Source: Pseudopedobacter sp044361595 (lineage in GTDB: Bacteria > Bacteroidota > Bacteroidia > Sphingobacteriales > Sphingobacteriaceae). From it: a DNA stretch of 64,000 nt. Both the position numbers and the translations under genes were made by a program. A model generated the notes under the pieces. The model did not search any database, was not told the origin of the DNA, and saw nothing but the letters and a program-made list of their open reading frames with translations. Where the stretch lies: assembly GCA_044361595.1 (NCBI GenBank), contig JBIKIN010000012.1:70607-134606 (forward strand). Direction: 5' to 3'. Positions 8,641 through 16,608 of the stretch are shown one piece after another; position 1 is the stretch's first letter, and every line of letters begins with the position of its first letter.

Positions 8641-9438
8641 GTCTGAACGTTGATTCTTTTGATTTTTGTGATTAAGATGATTTATCATTTTCTATTCATA
8701 GCAATCATTTTATTGTCTTAACCATGATTCATTTCATTTGTCTGAACGTTGATTCTTTTGATTTTTGTGATTAAGATGATTTATCATTTTCTATTCACAG
8801 CAATCATTTAATCACAAAAATCATAGTTCAGACATGATGTAGATTTGCAATCCAATTATTGTTTTTTGAGGATAAAAAATCCTCTTTATTTAAAGTTCGA
8901 GATGCGCAAAAAGCTAACATCACGAACAGCTTGATTCATTTGTCTGAACGTTGATTCTTTTGATTTTTGTGATTAAGATGATTTATCATTTTCTACTCAC
9001 AGTAATCATTTAATCACAAAAATCATAGTTCAGACATGATGTAGATTTGCAATCCAATTATTGTTTTTTGAGGATAAAAAATCCTCTTTTTTTTGAGTTC
9101 GAGATACGTTAAAAGCTAACATCACGAACAGCTTGATTCATTTGTCTGAACGTTGATTCTTTTGATTTTTGTGATTAAGATGATTTATTACTTTCTATTC
9201 ACAGTAATCATTTAATCACAAAAATCATAGTTCAGACTTGATGTAGATTTGCAATCCAATTATTGTTTTTTGAGGATAAAAAATCCTCTTTTTTTGAGTT
9301 CGAGATACGTTAAAAGCTAGCATCCCGAGCAGCTTGATTCATTTGTCTGAACGTTGATTCTTTTGATTTTTGTGATTAAGATGATTTATCATTTTCTACT
9401 CACAGTAATCATTTAATCACAAAAATCATAGTTCAGAC
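8641..9438. repeat. Tandem array of 94-bp hairpin repeats (about 202-bp period)
   Basis: Four complete hairpins lie at 8740-8833, 8942-9035, 9144-9237 and 9345-9438, each exactly 94 bp; a half copy begins at 8641. Each starts with GTCTGAAC and ends with GTTCAGAC. An inner stem pairs GATTTTTGTGATTAA with TTAATCACAAAAATC. Starts are 202, 202 and 201 bp apart. The spacers are also conserved: each has a small GAGGAT...ATCCTC stem followed by a T-run (terminator-like on the plus strand), then a GTTCGAGAT...ATC(A/C)CGA(A/G)C stem and AGCTTGATTCATTT. Unlike CRISPR, both parts of the unit are repeated and no variable spacer exists. Confidence 0.9.
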
Positions 9439-9449
9439 CTCTCAGTTTG

Positions 9450-9621
9450 GCGCATGATGTAACCTGAGCCCTGTGAAAAGGATACTTGTGCCTTGCATTT
9501 TCAAGAAAATACCATTACCGCTATTCTGTTGTTTAATGTTTTAGCTCTTTTAACACTTGTTATCAAAAGCACAAGAAGCCTTTACCCAATTCCTTACCCC
9601 TCATTCTTGCGCTAAACTGGG
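9450..9621. repeat. Direct repeat copy A (about 170 bp)
   Basis: Begins GCGCATGATGTA and ends CATTCTTGCGCTAAACTGGG. It is repeated 173 bp downstream with only small changes; copy A has an extra AAGCACAAG segment. There is no coding potential. It directly follows the hairpin array. Confidence 0.85.
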
Positions 9622-9622
9622 G

Positions 9623-9786
9623 GCGCATGATGTACCCTAAGCCCTATGAAATGGTTAATTGCGCCTTGAATTTTCATAAAAATACCATTACCGCTATTCT
9701 GTTTTTTAATAAATTTAGTTCTTTTAATACTTGTTATCAAAAGCCTTTACCCAATTCCTTACCCCTCATTCTTGCGCTAAACGGGG
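9623..9786. repeat. Direct repeat copy B, forming the 3' end of the next gene
   Basis: Second copy of the 9450 repeat. Its right end (CATTCTTGCGCTAAACGGG) encodes the last six residues (PRLAQE) and the stop of the minus-strand gene that follows, so the repeat replaced or fixed that gene's 3' end. A third, inverted and degenerate copy is at 14627-14772. Confidence 0.85.
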
Positions 9787-11157
9787 ATTCTCATATTCAG
9801 TCAGGCTACTTGGGAATTCCTCTGCAATTATTTCCTCAACGGTCTTTGGTGGTACTTGTGAATTAAGTTTTTCAAGAATGGCTAATGTTTCTCTGTATTC
9901 CATCGCTTCCGGAAGTCTGGAAAATTCTGCGTCAAGTCCGATATCTTTTACTTTATTTTCTATTTCATCAAGCGTTACGTTGAAAAACTCCTTGCGATAA
10001 TTCAGCATATTCACTTTTTTGTTTGTAAACGCTTTGTGTAACTCGTTTTCAAGTGTTGGTGCTTCGTCTGAATAAATCATAGCATGAATGTCAAATTGAA
10101 AAGGAACAGAAGCGTCACCTAATTCTTTAACTCTGTCAATTGGCTCTAAACGTCTTGTCATGCCAATTTTGTAAACATTTTCTCCGAATGAACCAATATT
10201 TGAGATAATATAAACGTGACCACGTTTTGTCTGTTGAGCCATTGATAATGCTCTTTCTTTTTTCTCTTGTGCTTCTTTTAATTCTTGTTCTAATTTTTCG
10301 ATTTGTGCTTGCAATTTGTCGTGTTTTTCTCCTGTCGAAGCTTCATATTCCTTTCTAGCCTTGTCTAATGCTTTTTGATATGTCGCTTCTTCTTTTTCTG
10401 CTTCTCTTTGGGCTTGCTCAAATTCTCTTTTTACTTTTTCTTCTTCTCTTAACTCTTCTTGAATTGCTCTAATTTCCTCTTTCTCTTGTTGTCTTTTCGA
10501 TTGATATTCATATTCAAGAATGAGTTCTTTTTGTTTCAAGTCTAAATATTGATTGTTTAAATGCACTTGAAACCCTTGACCCAATTTATTAATGGCATCA
10601 AATAGTTTCTGCATTCGCTCTTTCATTTGATTGATATTGTTCCATTTCACTTTGGAAACTAAAACATCACATTCCCCATTAAATGCTCTAAGCATTAGTT
10701 TTTTGTAAACTTTTACTACTGCTCTTCCCTTTGCTTCGCTTCCTTCTACTGTCCAATTGGTATTACAAATTGCAGCTATGTCGGCAGTTATCATTTCTTT
10801 TTGAATCTGTATGATTTTGTTTTGTTCTTCTCGATAGTCGTCCGATTTTTCAAAGTCGTAAACAGGTTCATAAATACCAAACTCAATTAGGTCTAACTTA
10901 CTTTCAAAAACACTTACTTCTTTGCGTAGATTTTTATAGGTTTCTAAAGCAGCTTGATAGTTTGAGTTTAGAGTGTTGTACTCAGTCTCAATATTTTTAA
11001 TGTCAGTGTTTTTTGAACTGATTATTTGGTCTAAGCTCTTTTTTTGGCTTTCAACTTCTGCTTCAATGTTATTAATAGGCTTGTACCTCTCAAGCTGAGA
11101 TTTGAGTTGTTTGATTTCTTCAAACTCCTTTTTCTTTAGAAAGTCAAATAGTCCCAT
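9766..11157 (-). CDS. DUF4041 protein with C-terminal GIY-YIG (T5orf172) nuclease domain
   Basis: 463 residues in three parts: an N-terminal coiled coil (about 8-90); a DUF4041-type middle (about 95-200); a long charged coiled coil (about 205-310) leading to a GIY-YIG/T5orf172-like domain. In that domain GHVYIIS (313-319) and VYKIGMT (328-334) are the two core strands, Glu374 is a candidate metal ligand and KEFF is at 389-392. Such proteins are common in phages and accessory islands and are likely DNA-cleaving or DNA-binding; a defence role is possible but unproven. The last six residues come from repeat copy B. The leader upstream (GCATATAAC at 11202-11210, plus strand) resembles the cassette starts near 17.3 kb. 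Confidence 0.85.
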   Translation of the reverse strand: MGLFDFLKKKEFEEIKQLKSQLERYKPINNIEAEVESQKKSLDQIISSKNTDIKNIETEYNTLNSNYQAALETYKNLRKEVSVFESKLDLIEFGIYEPVYDFEKSDDYREEQNKIIQIQKEMITADIAAICNTNWTVEGSEAKGRAVVKVYKKLMLRAFNGECDVLVSKVKWNNINQMKERMQKLFDAINKLGQGFQVHLNNQYLDLKQKELILEYEYQSKRQQEKEEIRAIQEELREEEKVKREFEQAQREAEKEEATYQKALDKARKEYEASTGEKHDKLQAQIEKLEQELKEAQEKKERALSMAQQTKRGHVYIISNIGSFGENVYKIGMTRRLEPIDRVKELGDASVPFQFDIHAMIYSDEAPTLENELHKAFTNKKVNMLNYRKEFFNVTLDEIENKVKDIGLDAEFSRLPEAMEYRETLAILEKLNSQVPPKTVEEIIAEEFPSSLTEYENPRLAQE

Positions 11158-11345
11158 TGTTGTTTATTTTTATTGGTTGTTTGTTCGTGTTGTCCAGCTT
11201 AGCATATAACTTAAATAAATCTTAAAATATCAGACTATTACATTCAAATCAAGTTTATATATCTGATAAAAATCAGTTTCATTCCCAAAAAAATCCTTTT
11301 AATAGTAATAGAAAATAACCACCTGATGAGTAGCCACGTTGTTAT

Positions 11346-11456
11346 GCGGCAAGGATTGGAAGGGCGGGAGCGAAGCGGACGGTTTGCTTTTTTTGGAAAG
11401 CAAACGGTACCCCTGCAAAGCCTGGCGCCGCTTTTTTTTTAGCGGGGCGCCGCCCA
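11346..11456. repeat. REP-like element, inverted relative to a copy at 63 kb
   Basis: GCGGCAAGGATTGGAAGGG leads into a stem (GGTTTGCTTT...GGAAAGCAAAC) and then a GGCGCCGCT...AGCGGGGCGCC hairpin. About 75 bases reappear in reverse complement at 63053-63126, downstream of ruvC. GC content is far above the surroundings, suggesting a dispersed mobile repeat. Confidence 0.8.
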
Positions 11457-11662
11457 AAAATCTGTTTCATTCATCGGTAAAATGCTATCTCTCTACACCT
11501 TAATCAAAAGCAAGATAATAAAAGAAAATTAACCTTCAAGAAAAATTTATTTAAGCGCTATTTAAAAAATTAAATAATTAAAAACTTGGTATGGTGCGGT
11601 TTACTTGGTTGCCAAGACAGTTCTGTTGTTAGGCATGTTCCTTAGCAACAAGATTGTTTACT

Positions 11663-11718
11663 TAGGCTATCAAAATTGGCTTTCCATAGTTTTAAAAAAT
11701 GGCCATTTGGGTAGCCTA
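11663..11718. repeat. Long imperfect hairpin upstream of ruvX
   Basis: The left arm at 11663-11680 and the right arm at 11702-11718 pair almost fully (TAGGCTA..CAAA..GGC). It ends about 50 bases before the ruvX ATG. It could be an intergenic palindromic repeat or a structured leader; I cannot decide. Confidence 0.45.
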
Positions 11719-11770
11719 CACATTAAACTAATCGATTCCATAAATTTTATACTTTTACAATAAAAAACGT

Positions 11771-12193
11771 ATGGCTAGATTAATGGCTTTTGATTATGGT
11801 AGTAAAAGAATTGGTGTAGCTGTTACCGATAGCCTGCAAATAATAGCAACTGCTTTAACTACCATTCATCCAAAAGATGCCATAGCGTTTATTAAAAAAT
11901 ACCTAGAAACAGAAAATGTGGCTTGTTTTGTTTTGGGCGAACCTAAACAAATGGATGGCTCGGCGTCTCAATCGGCCCAGCAAGTAAAAGGTTTTGCTAC
12001 CTTGTTAAAAAAGAATTTTCCGGAGGTGCCCATTGAAATGATAGATGAGCGATTTACTTCTAAAATGGCCAGTGCAAGCATTGCACAAAGTGGATTAAAA
12101 AAGTCAGATAGGCAAAAGAAAGAATTGGTAGATGCCGTAGCTGCGGTTATTATTTTACAATCTTATTTAGAGAAAAAGAGTTTGGGTTTTTAA
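11771..12193 (+). CDS. ruvX: Putative pre-16S rRNA nuclease / Holliday junction resolvase RuvX (YqgF)
   Basis: A 140-residue RNase H-fold nuclease of usual YqgF length. The catalytic motif MAFDYGSKRIGVA puts the first acid at Asp8; GEP at 56-58, DERFTS at 92-97 and Asp121 complete the active site. In E. coli the homologue trims the 5' end of 16S rRNA; a junction-resolving role is also proposed. It stands alone, with a hairpin repeat upstream and a convergent small gene downstream. Confidence 0.95.
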   Translation: MARLMAFDYGSKRIGVAVTDSLQIIATALTTIHPKDAIAFIKKYLETENVACFVLGEPKQMDGSASQSAQQVKGFATLLKKNFPEVPIEMIDERFTSKMASASIAQSGLKKSDRQKKELVDAVAAVIILQSYLEKKSLGF

Positions 12194-12212
12194 TTAAATT
12201 TTACCCAAACTA

Positions 12213-12413
12213 CTATTTAGATAAGAAGTTTATTAAGCTTTTTTTGCCAATACTTACCATTGCATTTGTTGCTTTAGCACTTAAAGTTGTTGTACTTAAA
12301 GCGTTGTCTGCTATTTTGTTTTCTTTTACTGCTACTGTAGATACCGCAAAAAATAATACTACAGGAATAATCATCATTAAGAACGGAGAAACTGGATTGT
12401 TGAACTTTTTCAT
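12213..12413 (-). CDS. Small exported or membrane-anchored hypothetical protein
   Basis: From the ATG at 12413 this gives 66 residues: a KKFNNP start, one hydrophobic stretch (about residues 8-27, SPFLMMIIPVVLFFAVST) and a short polar tail rich in Ser, Thr, Ala and Lys. It could be a signal peptide plus a small secreted peptide, or a single-pass protein. A longer start at 12440 adds nine residues that do not look like a signal. No family is recognised. It converges with ruvX, 19 bases from its stop. Confidence 0.45.
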   Translation of the reverse strand: MKKFNNPVSPFLMMIIPVVLFFAVSTVAVKENKIADNALSTTTLSAKATNAMVSIGKKSLINFLSK

Positions 12414-12617
12414 GTCTGTTGTTTTTGTTTGATGATTCAAATATGAAACTAAAATTATTGCTGCTAAAAAGTATTAGACCAATGGTATATTTGTCAAGAC
12501 GAAACCACATAAACCGGCATTCATCTGTTTTTTAATTTATTTTGGGCGTTGGTAGATAAAAACAAGGCGTTGGTAGAAAGTGATTTTATTTAAAAATTCT
12601 TTAACTACTTTTAAATA

Positions 12618-13646
12618 ATGAGCAGGTTTAAAAAATTCTTACTCCATACCATGGTATGGCTCTTTTTAATAACGATTTTCACTTTTGTGTCTACCGGTGG
12701 TTTTGAAGCTAGTAATGGAGTTTACATTCTATTTGTTGGCTTATCGCTATTAAATATCTGTATTTTTTATGCTAACCTTTCTTTGCTAATTCCCTATACG
12801 TTAGATATCAGGAAGTTTTTTTTATGGATTTTAGGTTGTGCTGCCATTATGATAGCATTTTTGGCTATTAAGTACGGTTTCTCTTTCTATATCTATAAAA
12901 TAAGCGGACTAAAAATGTTGTTTAGAGCTAAGGAAATGTTGATTAGAGACCCTACCGAGCTATTATTTACCACTTTTATTACTAATGGTTTCTTTATTTT
13001 TTTAAGTACTGTGTACAAGTTTACGGTAGATTGGTTTTTTAACGAAAAAGAAAAAACCGAGCTTGAGAGGCAAAGCCTAACCGCCGAATTAGCATTTTTA
13101 AAATCGCAGATTAACCCTCACTTTCTGTTTAACTCTTTAAATAATATCTATTCTTTAGCCTATCAAAAATCAGAATCTACGCCAGATGCTATTTTAAAAT
13201 TATCAGAAATAATGCGTTACATGCTTTACGAAAGTAACGACAACCGCGTTTGTTTAGAAAAAGAAATTACTTATTTAAAAAGTTTTATAGATCTGCAAAA
13301 ATTGCGTTTTAAGGGCAATGCGCATGTTATTTTAGAAGTAGAAGGGCAAATTGCCAATCAAACAATTGTGCCTTTAATTTTAATTTCCTTTGTAGAAAAT
13401 GCTTTTAAACATGGTTTAGCAACCGATAAGGAAAATCCAATTCACATTAATATTTCGGTGTTTGAAGATAATATGCTTTTTACCATCAAAAATAAAAAGA
13501 GCAATAATTTGCAAAAAGACCAAACGGGTGGTATAGGTATGATCAATGTTGTACGTAGATTAGATTTAACCTACCCCGATAAATATAAACTATCGGTAGA
13601 AAACAAGGAAAACGAATATTTTTCTGAATTATATTTAAATTTATAG
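12618..13646 (+). CDS. LytS/YehU-type membrane sensor histidine kinase
   Basis: A 342-residue kinase: four membrane helices (about 10-28, 36-58, 67-85 and 115-135), a short coiled segment, then the His_kinase domain with NPHFLFNSLNNIYSL, where His168 is the phosphorylated residue. The ATPase domain carries the N-box region FVENAFKHG and the G-box GGIGMINV. No periplasmic ligand domain is visible, so sensing is probably within the membrane. The regulator gene starts one base after its stop, so they form a cognate pair. Confidence 0.92.
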   Translation: MSRFKKFLLHTMVWLFLITIFTFVSTGGFEASNGVYILFVGLSLLNICIFYANLSLLIPYTLDIRKFFLWILGCAAIMIAFLAIKYGFSFYIYKISGLKMLFRAKEMLIRDPTELLFTTFITNGFFIFLSTVYKFTVDWFFNEKEKTELERQSLTAELAFLKSQINPHFLFNSLNNIYSLAYQKSESTPDAILKLSEIMRYMLYESNDNRVCLEKEITYLKSFIDLQKLRFKGNAHVILEVEGQIANQTIVPLILISFVENAFKHGLATDKENPIHINISVFEDNMLFTIKNKKSNNLQKDQTGGIGMINVVRRLDLTYPDKYKLSVENKENEYFSELYLNL

Positions 13647-13647
13647 C

Positions 13648-14385
13648 ATGATCAAATGCCTAATTGTAGACGACGAACCCCTAGCTATAGATATTATAGA
13701 GGATTATATCAGTAAAATTCCGTTTTTAACGCTGTACAAGAGCTTTCAAAACCCCATAGAAGCTTTAACGGTGGTACAAGCAGAGCAAATAGATTTGGTT
13801 TTTTTAGATGTGCAAATGCCAGAACTAACAGGCATCCAGTTTTTAAAAATAGCTAACGGAAAGTGCAAGGTTATTTTAACTACTGCTTATCCAGATTATG
13901 CTTTACAAGGTTACGAGTTAAATGTGGTTGATTACCTGCTAAAGCCTATTGCTTTTGATCGGTTTTACAAGGCTGCTCAAAAAGCACAAGATTTATTAAC
14001 CAATAACACTAATATTGCTCCTGCTGTTCCTCACGAGCAAATTACTCAGCAAGTAAACACTTTTGTAAACGATTTCATTTTTGTAAAAACCGAGTATAAA
14101 ATTCAGAAAATTTACCTAGACGATATTTTGTTTATTGAAGGATTAAAAGATTATATTTCTATTTATACCAAAACCGAGCGTATCATTACCCTACAAAGTA
14201 TGAAGAAAATAGATGACGCCCTTCCCGATCATTTATTTGTACGTGTACATAAATCTTACATTGTGGCTTTAGATAAAATAGAAAGTATAGAGCGTAGTCG
14301 TATTACTATAAAAGACAAAATTATCCCAATTGGCGATACCCACCGAGATTATTTCTTTAAAATGATTGAAGATAAAAACGTTTAG
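13648..14385 (+). CDS. LytTR-family response regulator
   Basis: 245 residues: a receiver domain (1-120) with acidic pocket Asp8/Asp9, phosphoacceptor Asp54 (VFLDVQMPE) and conserved Lys99 (YLLKP), then a LytTR DNA-binding domain (about 140-240; FIEGLKDYISIYT, VRVHKSYIVALDKI). Such pairs in Bacteroidota often control envelope or transport genes. Its targets are unknown; no LytTR-type direct repeat stands out upstream of the pair. Confidence 0.93.
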   Translation: MIKCLIVDDEPLAIDIIEDYISKIPFLTLYKSFQNPIEALTVVQAEQIDLVFLDVQMPELTGIQFLKIANGKCKVILTTAYPDYALQGYELNVVDYLLKPIAFDRFYKAAQKAQDLLTNNTNIAPAVPHEQITQQVNTFVNDFIFVKTEYKIQKIYLDDILFIEGLKDYISIYTKTERIITLQSMKKIDDALPDHLFVRVHKSYIVALDKIESIERSRITIKDKIIPIGDTHRDYFFKMIEDKNV

Positions 14386-14626
14386 TTTTTAGATTGTTAA
14401 GATTTGGGTATTTTAATCCTATCGTGTGGACATATATATATGAATTAAATTGATTTTCTCAATAATCAATCTAACATACTAACTTTAAATTAAATTTATC
14501 TAGGATTTTAAAAAGCTCATTTTAGCGTTATTAACTTCTTTTCCATTGCTAAAAAGAATGAAACTAAAAAATTAGAAAAGATGTGTCCATACAGTAGGAT
14601 GATAAATCGGGAGCTGCCCCCAAAAA

Positions 14627-14772
14627 TGGCGAAAGAATGAGGGGTTAAGGAAAGGGGGCACAGGATTCTTGTGCTTTTAAAATGAGTATGAAAAATATTA
14701 TGGTTAAAGAGGAATTGTATATTGATTACAATGAAAGGCACATTATCCATTTCACAGGGCTTATGCTACATG
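14627..14772 (-). repeat. Inverted degenerate copy of the 9450/9623 repeat
   Basis: Read on the minus strand it follows copies A and B: ATGTAGCATAAGCCCTGTGAAATGG, split by the same landmarks GGCACA, TTGTGCTTTT and GAATGAGGGG.TAAGG. It shows the repeat is a dispersed family rather than a local duplication. Confidence 0.7.
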
Positions 14773-14827
14773 CTTGCACCAAACTGGGTACATGAAGTGA
14801 GAATTGAAAATCCATTTCATTTATAAA

Positions 14828-14857
14828 GTTCGACATGCCTTTAGGAACATGTCGAAC
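14828..14857. repeat. Hairpin GTTCGACATG...CATGTCGAAC
   Basis: A perfect 10-bp stem with a 10-base loop, followed by AGC. It is 80 bases beyond the 3' end of the minus-strand CIA30 gene. It matches the GTTCGAGAT...CGAACAGC module in the 202-bp array. Confidence 0.65.
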
Positions 14858-14937
14858 AGCGGATAAAATTAGGAATGACTCAGCAATCAAACATTTCCAA
14901 AATCTAATATCTTCTTCCTGCAAATTGCTGTCTTTTT

Positions 14938-15474
14938 TTACTCCACATCAATCCAATGTATTAACAATTGAAAGTCTTCTTCTTGCTTATTGGCAATCAA
15001 AAAGCTCAATTGTTGGATAGTTGGGAAATTAAAATTTGAAAGATCTAATTTGCGCCCTCTAAACTGAGGGTAAAACTCGCTAATTGCTAATTTAATGGTC
15101 TCCCATTCTCCAGAAGTGGTAAACTGATGAACATAAGATTCAGATTGTTTAGCTTCGCCTTTCAACCTAAATTCATAGCGCTTTCCATCTCCTTTCACTC
15201 TTAAAACAATGAATTTCTTTTCTTTGGATAGCTTTACGGCGGTATTTAATTGCATGGAGGCAAATCCTCCATAGTTTGCTAATGAAACATGACCTGAAAA
15301 TTGCCCATGCCCCTCTTTCGTGAGCACTAACGAACTTTTGGATCTCCCGCCCATTACACCATCGTTCACAATACGCCATTGTTGGATATTAGATTGAGGT
15401 AAAAAAGTATAAATCTTCTCCATATTTGAACTGGTAAATAAGCTTAAAGTTATAAGAGTGAAGATGTATTTCAT
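14938..15474 (-). CDS. CIA30 family protein (NADH:ubiquinone oxidoreductase intermediate-associated protein 30-like)
   Basis: 178 residues, matching the CIA30 beta-sandwich: NDGVMGGRS (37-45), SLANYGGFAS and the RVKGDGKRYEFRL strand are hallmarks. In eukaryotes CIA30 helps assemble complex I; bacterial members have no established role and are probably carbohydrate-binding-like folds. A short hydrophobic N-terminus (1-15) suggests export. It is a single gene; nothing of complex I lies nearby. Confidence 0.85.
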   Translation of the reverse strand: MKYIFTLITLSLFTSSNMEKIYTFLPQSNIQQWRIVNDGVMGGRSKSSLVLTKEGHGQFSGHVSLANYGGFASMQLNTAVKLSKEKKFIVLRVKGDGKRYEFRLKGEAKQSESYVHQFTTSGEWETIKLAISEFYPQFRGRKLDLSNFNFPTIQQLSFLIANKQEEDFQLLIHWIDVE

Positions 15475-15899
15475 GGTTTTATATCGATATCTTCTGCTAG
15501 CTGTGCTTACAAATATTTACAAAGCCCGCCGCTCTTAATGATCTGGTTTATCAATTACTCAATACCATTTTCTTTGTCTTTGTTTTTTTATTGCAGATAA
15601 ATATATTAAAACAGTTATTCAAACGCAGGTGTTGGCTGATGCATAATCAATATTTTACTTTTAGCTTATAGCTGATGATACTGTTTTATAAGGATTGAAA
15701 TTCTAAGTATTTATATTGTTAGATGTATAAGTTGACGGGGTAATGCTTGGCGATGTGGCGGATTTTTAGCACAAAAGTTCAATAGAATTCCTAAAGTTGA
15801 ACCTTGCACAAATGTTTCATAAAAGCACTTCCGCCGCCATATTGCCAAAGCGATGTTAGTGGTAGTGCGTCTTGTTTTTATTTTATATTATCTTGAATT
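15475..15899. other. 425-bp intergenic region ending in an attC-like hairpin
   Basis: Bases 15475-15740 show nothing recognisable. Bases 15745-15862 form the attC-like structure listed separately, which lies directly after the stop of the MBOAT-like gene. Confidence 0.5.
15745..15862 (-). repeat. attC-like folded recombination site (after MBOAT-like gene)
   Basis: The arms GCTTGGCGATGTGGCGG (15745-15761) and CCGCCATATTGCCAAAGC (15834-15851) pair with G-T wobbles and one bulge, around a 72-base middle. Outside the right arm lies GTTAGTGG (15855-15862), which on the minus strand reads CCACTAAC, an R''-like RYYYAAC end. A clear R' was not found on the left. Layout and arm sequence match the better-preserved site at 16441-16586. 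Confidence 0.45.
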
Positions 15900-16343
15900 T
15901 CAATAAAAATTGAATATTGTATTTAGACGTTTTGTTAGAAAAAAACAAATACCAATTATTAATAGATTTATTAAAGCTCTAAAAATCCATTTCCGATTTG
16001 ATAAGTCGTAGTTAATTTCTTTTGAAATCACAACGCACATTCCCATTAAAAGAAACCAAACTGCAAAAAAAAGTGAAATTTCACCTCTTATTAAAGTCGT
16101 TACTAAATCGTGAATGAGTCCACAAAAAACAAATGTCAAAACTAAAGAAAATCCAGTTGGAAATATTTTTTTCAACGGTCGAAATACGGTTGTTCCCAAA
16201 TAATAGCCGAAAATCGGGTTCCAAAAATTCCAAAAAGTTGAAAAATTATTTGCACCAAGCGACCTTTCTACATTATTACGAAGGGAATTAGGGTGTCCCA
16301 AAGGAACGCCATTTCTCTTCTTTATATATTCGGATAACTTCAT
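15900..16343 (-). CDS. Small MBOAT/acyltransferase-like membrane protein
   Basis: 147 residues with three to four membrane helices (about 61-85, 90-106 and 118-137). Residues 34-57 (FSTFWNFWNPIFGYYLG...FRPL) resemble the FW...W....Y.Y.PL segment of MBOAT or wax-synthase O-acyltransferases, and FVFCGLIHDL (71-80, His78) resembles the catalytic-His helix. It is far shorter than a full MBOAT (about 400-500), so it is either a minimal cassette-type acyltransferase or a non-enzymatic relative. It lies between two attC-like hairpins, which suggests horizontal movement. Confidence 0.5.
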   Translation of the reverse strand: MKLSEYIKKRNGVPLGHPNSLRNNVERSLGANNFSTFWNFWNPIFGYYLGTTVFRPLKKIFPTGFSLVLTFVFCGLIHDLVTTLIRGEISLFFAVWFLLMGMCVVISKEINYDLSNRKWIFRALINLLIIGICFFLTKRLNTIFNFY

Positions 16344-16440
16344 TTAGTGTTATTCTCTTCGGGTTTTAAATCGATTGTTTCTTGGCATTCGTCAAGTTGA
16401 TGACTTCATTTTGTGTTTTTTTATTAGCTGAGTTTCTGTC

Positions 16441-16586
16441 GCATAACCGCTAGCGTTACGTTTTGGCGCTTGGCGAAGAAGCGGATTTCGAAGCACTAAA
16501 CTGTCTGCCAGCACTGAGCTTGATAAAAAGCACAAAGCTTGAATTAAGCACTGAACCCGCTTTTTTGCCAAACGCCTGTTACCTGC
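16441..16586 (-). repeat. attC-like site between the SMI1 and MBOAT-like genes
   Basis: Read on the minus strand: GCAGGTAAC (16586-16578, R''-like), then arm GGCGTTTGGCAAAAAAGCGG (16576-16557), a 72-base middle, the complementary arm CCGCTTCTTCGCCAAGCGCC (16484-16465), and GTTATGC (16447-16441, R'-like G/TTRRRY). The 20-base arms pair throughout if G-T and A-C positions are allowed. The R'' 9-mer is the exact reverse complement of the 9-mer at 17315-17307 that opens the SMI1 unit, as expected within one integron cassette. Confidence 0.55.
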
Positions 16587-16608
16587 TGGCTTTCTGTCCG
16601 CTGTTGAT

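Larger units (their letters stand above)
11158..11770. other. 613-bp intergenic region with two palindromic elements
   Basis: No gene is supported. It contains a GC-rich REP-like element (11346-11456) and a long imperfect hairpin (11663-11718, TAGGCTATC...GGTAGCCTA) just before ruvX. The rest is AT-rich with nothing recognisable. Confidence 0.6.
14386..14937. other. 552-bp intergenic region made of repeat remnants
   Basis: No gene is supported. It contains an inverted, degenerate copy of the 9450/9623 repeat (14627-14772) and a perfect 10-bp-stem hairpin followed by AGC (14828-14857) of the type found between the 8.7-9.4 kb hairpins. Confidence 0.65.

Noticed and set aside
8641..9438. CRISPR array
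   Set aside because: The 94-bp repeats are hairpins separated by conserved, not variable, spacers of about 108 bp, and there are no cas genes.
9627..10000. Plus-strand readings of 79 and 89 codons
   Set aside because: They overlap the repeat and the antisense of the DUF4041 gene; no ribosome site or homology signs.
12244..12432. Plus-strand reading opposite the small exported gene
   Set aside because: Antisense of a stronger candidate with a signal-like N-terminus; hydrophobicity is mirrored.
12274..12510. A 78-codon reading starting upstream of the small exported gene
   Set aside because: Different frame of the same region, low-complexity Asn/Lys/Ser content and no signal or family.
14517..14923. 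Two minus-strand readings (77 and 65 codons)
   Set aside because: They cover the inverted degenerate repeat and hairpin; no support for coding.
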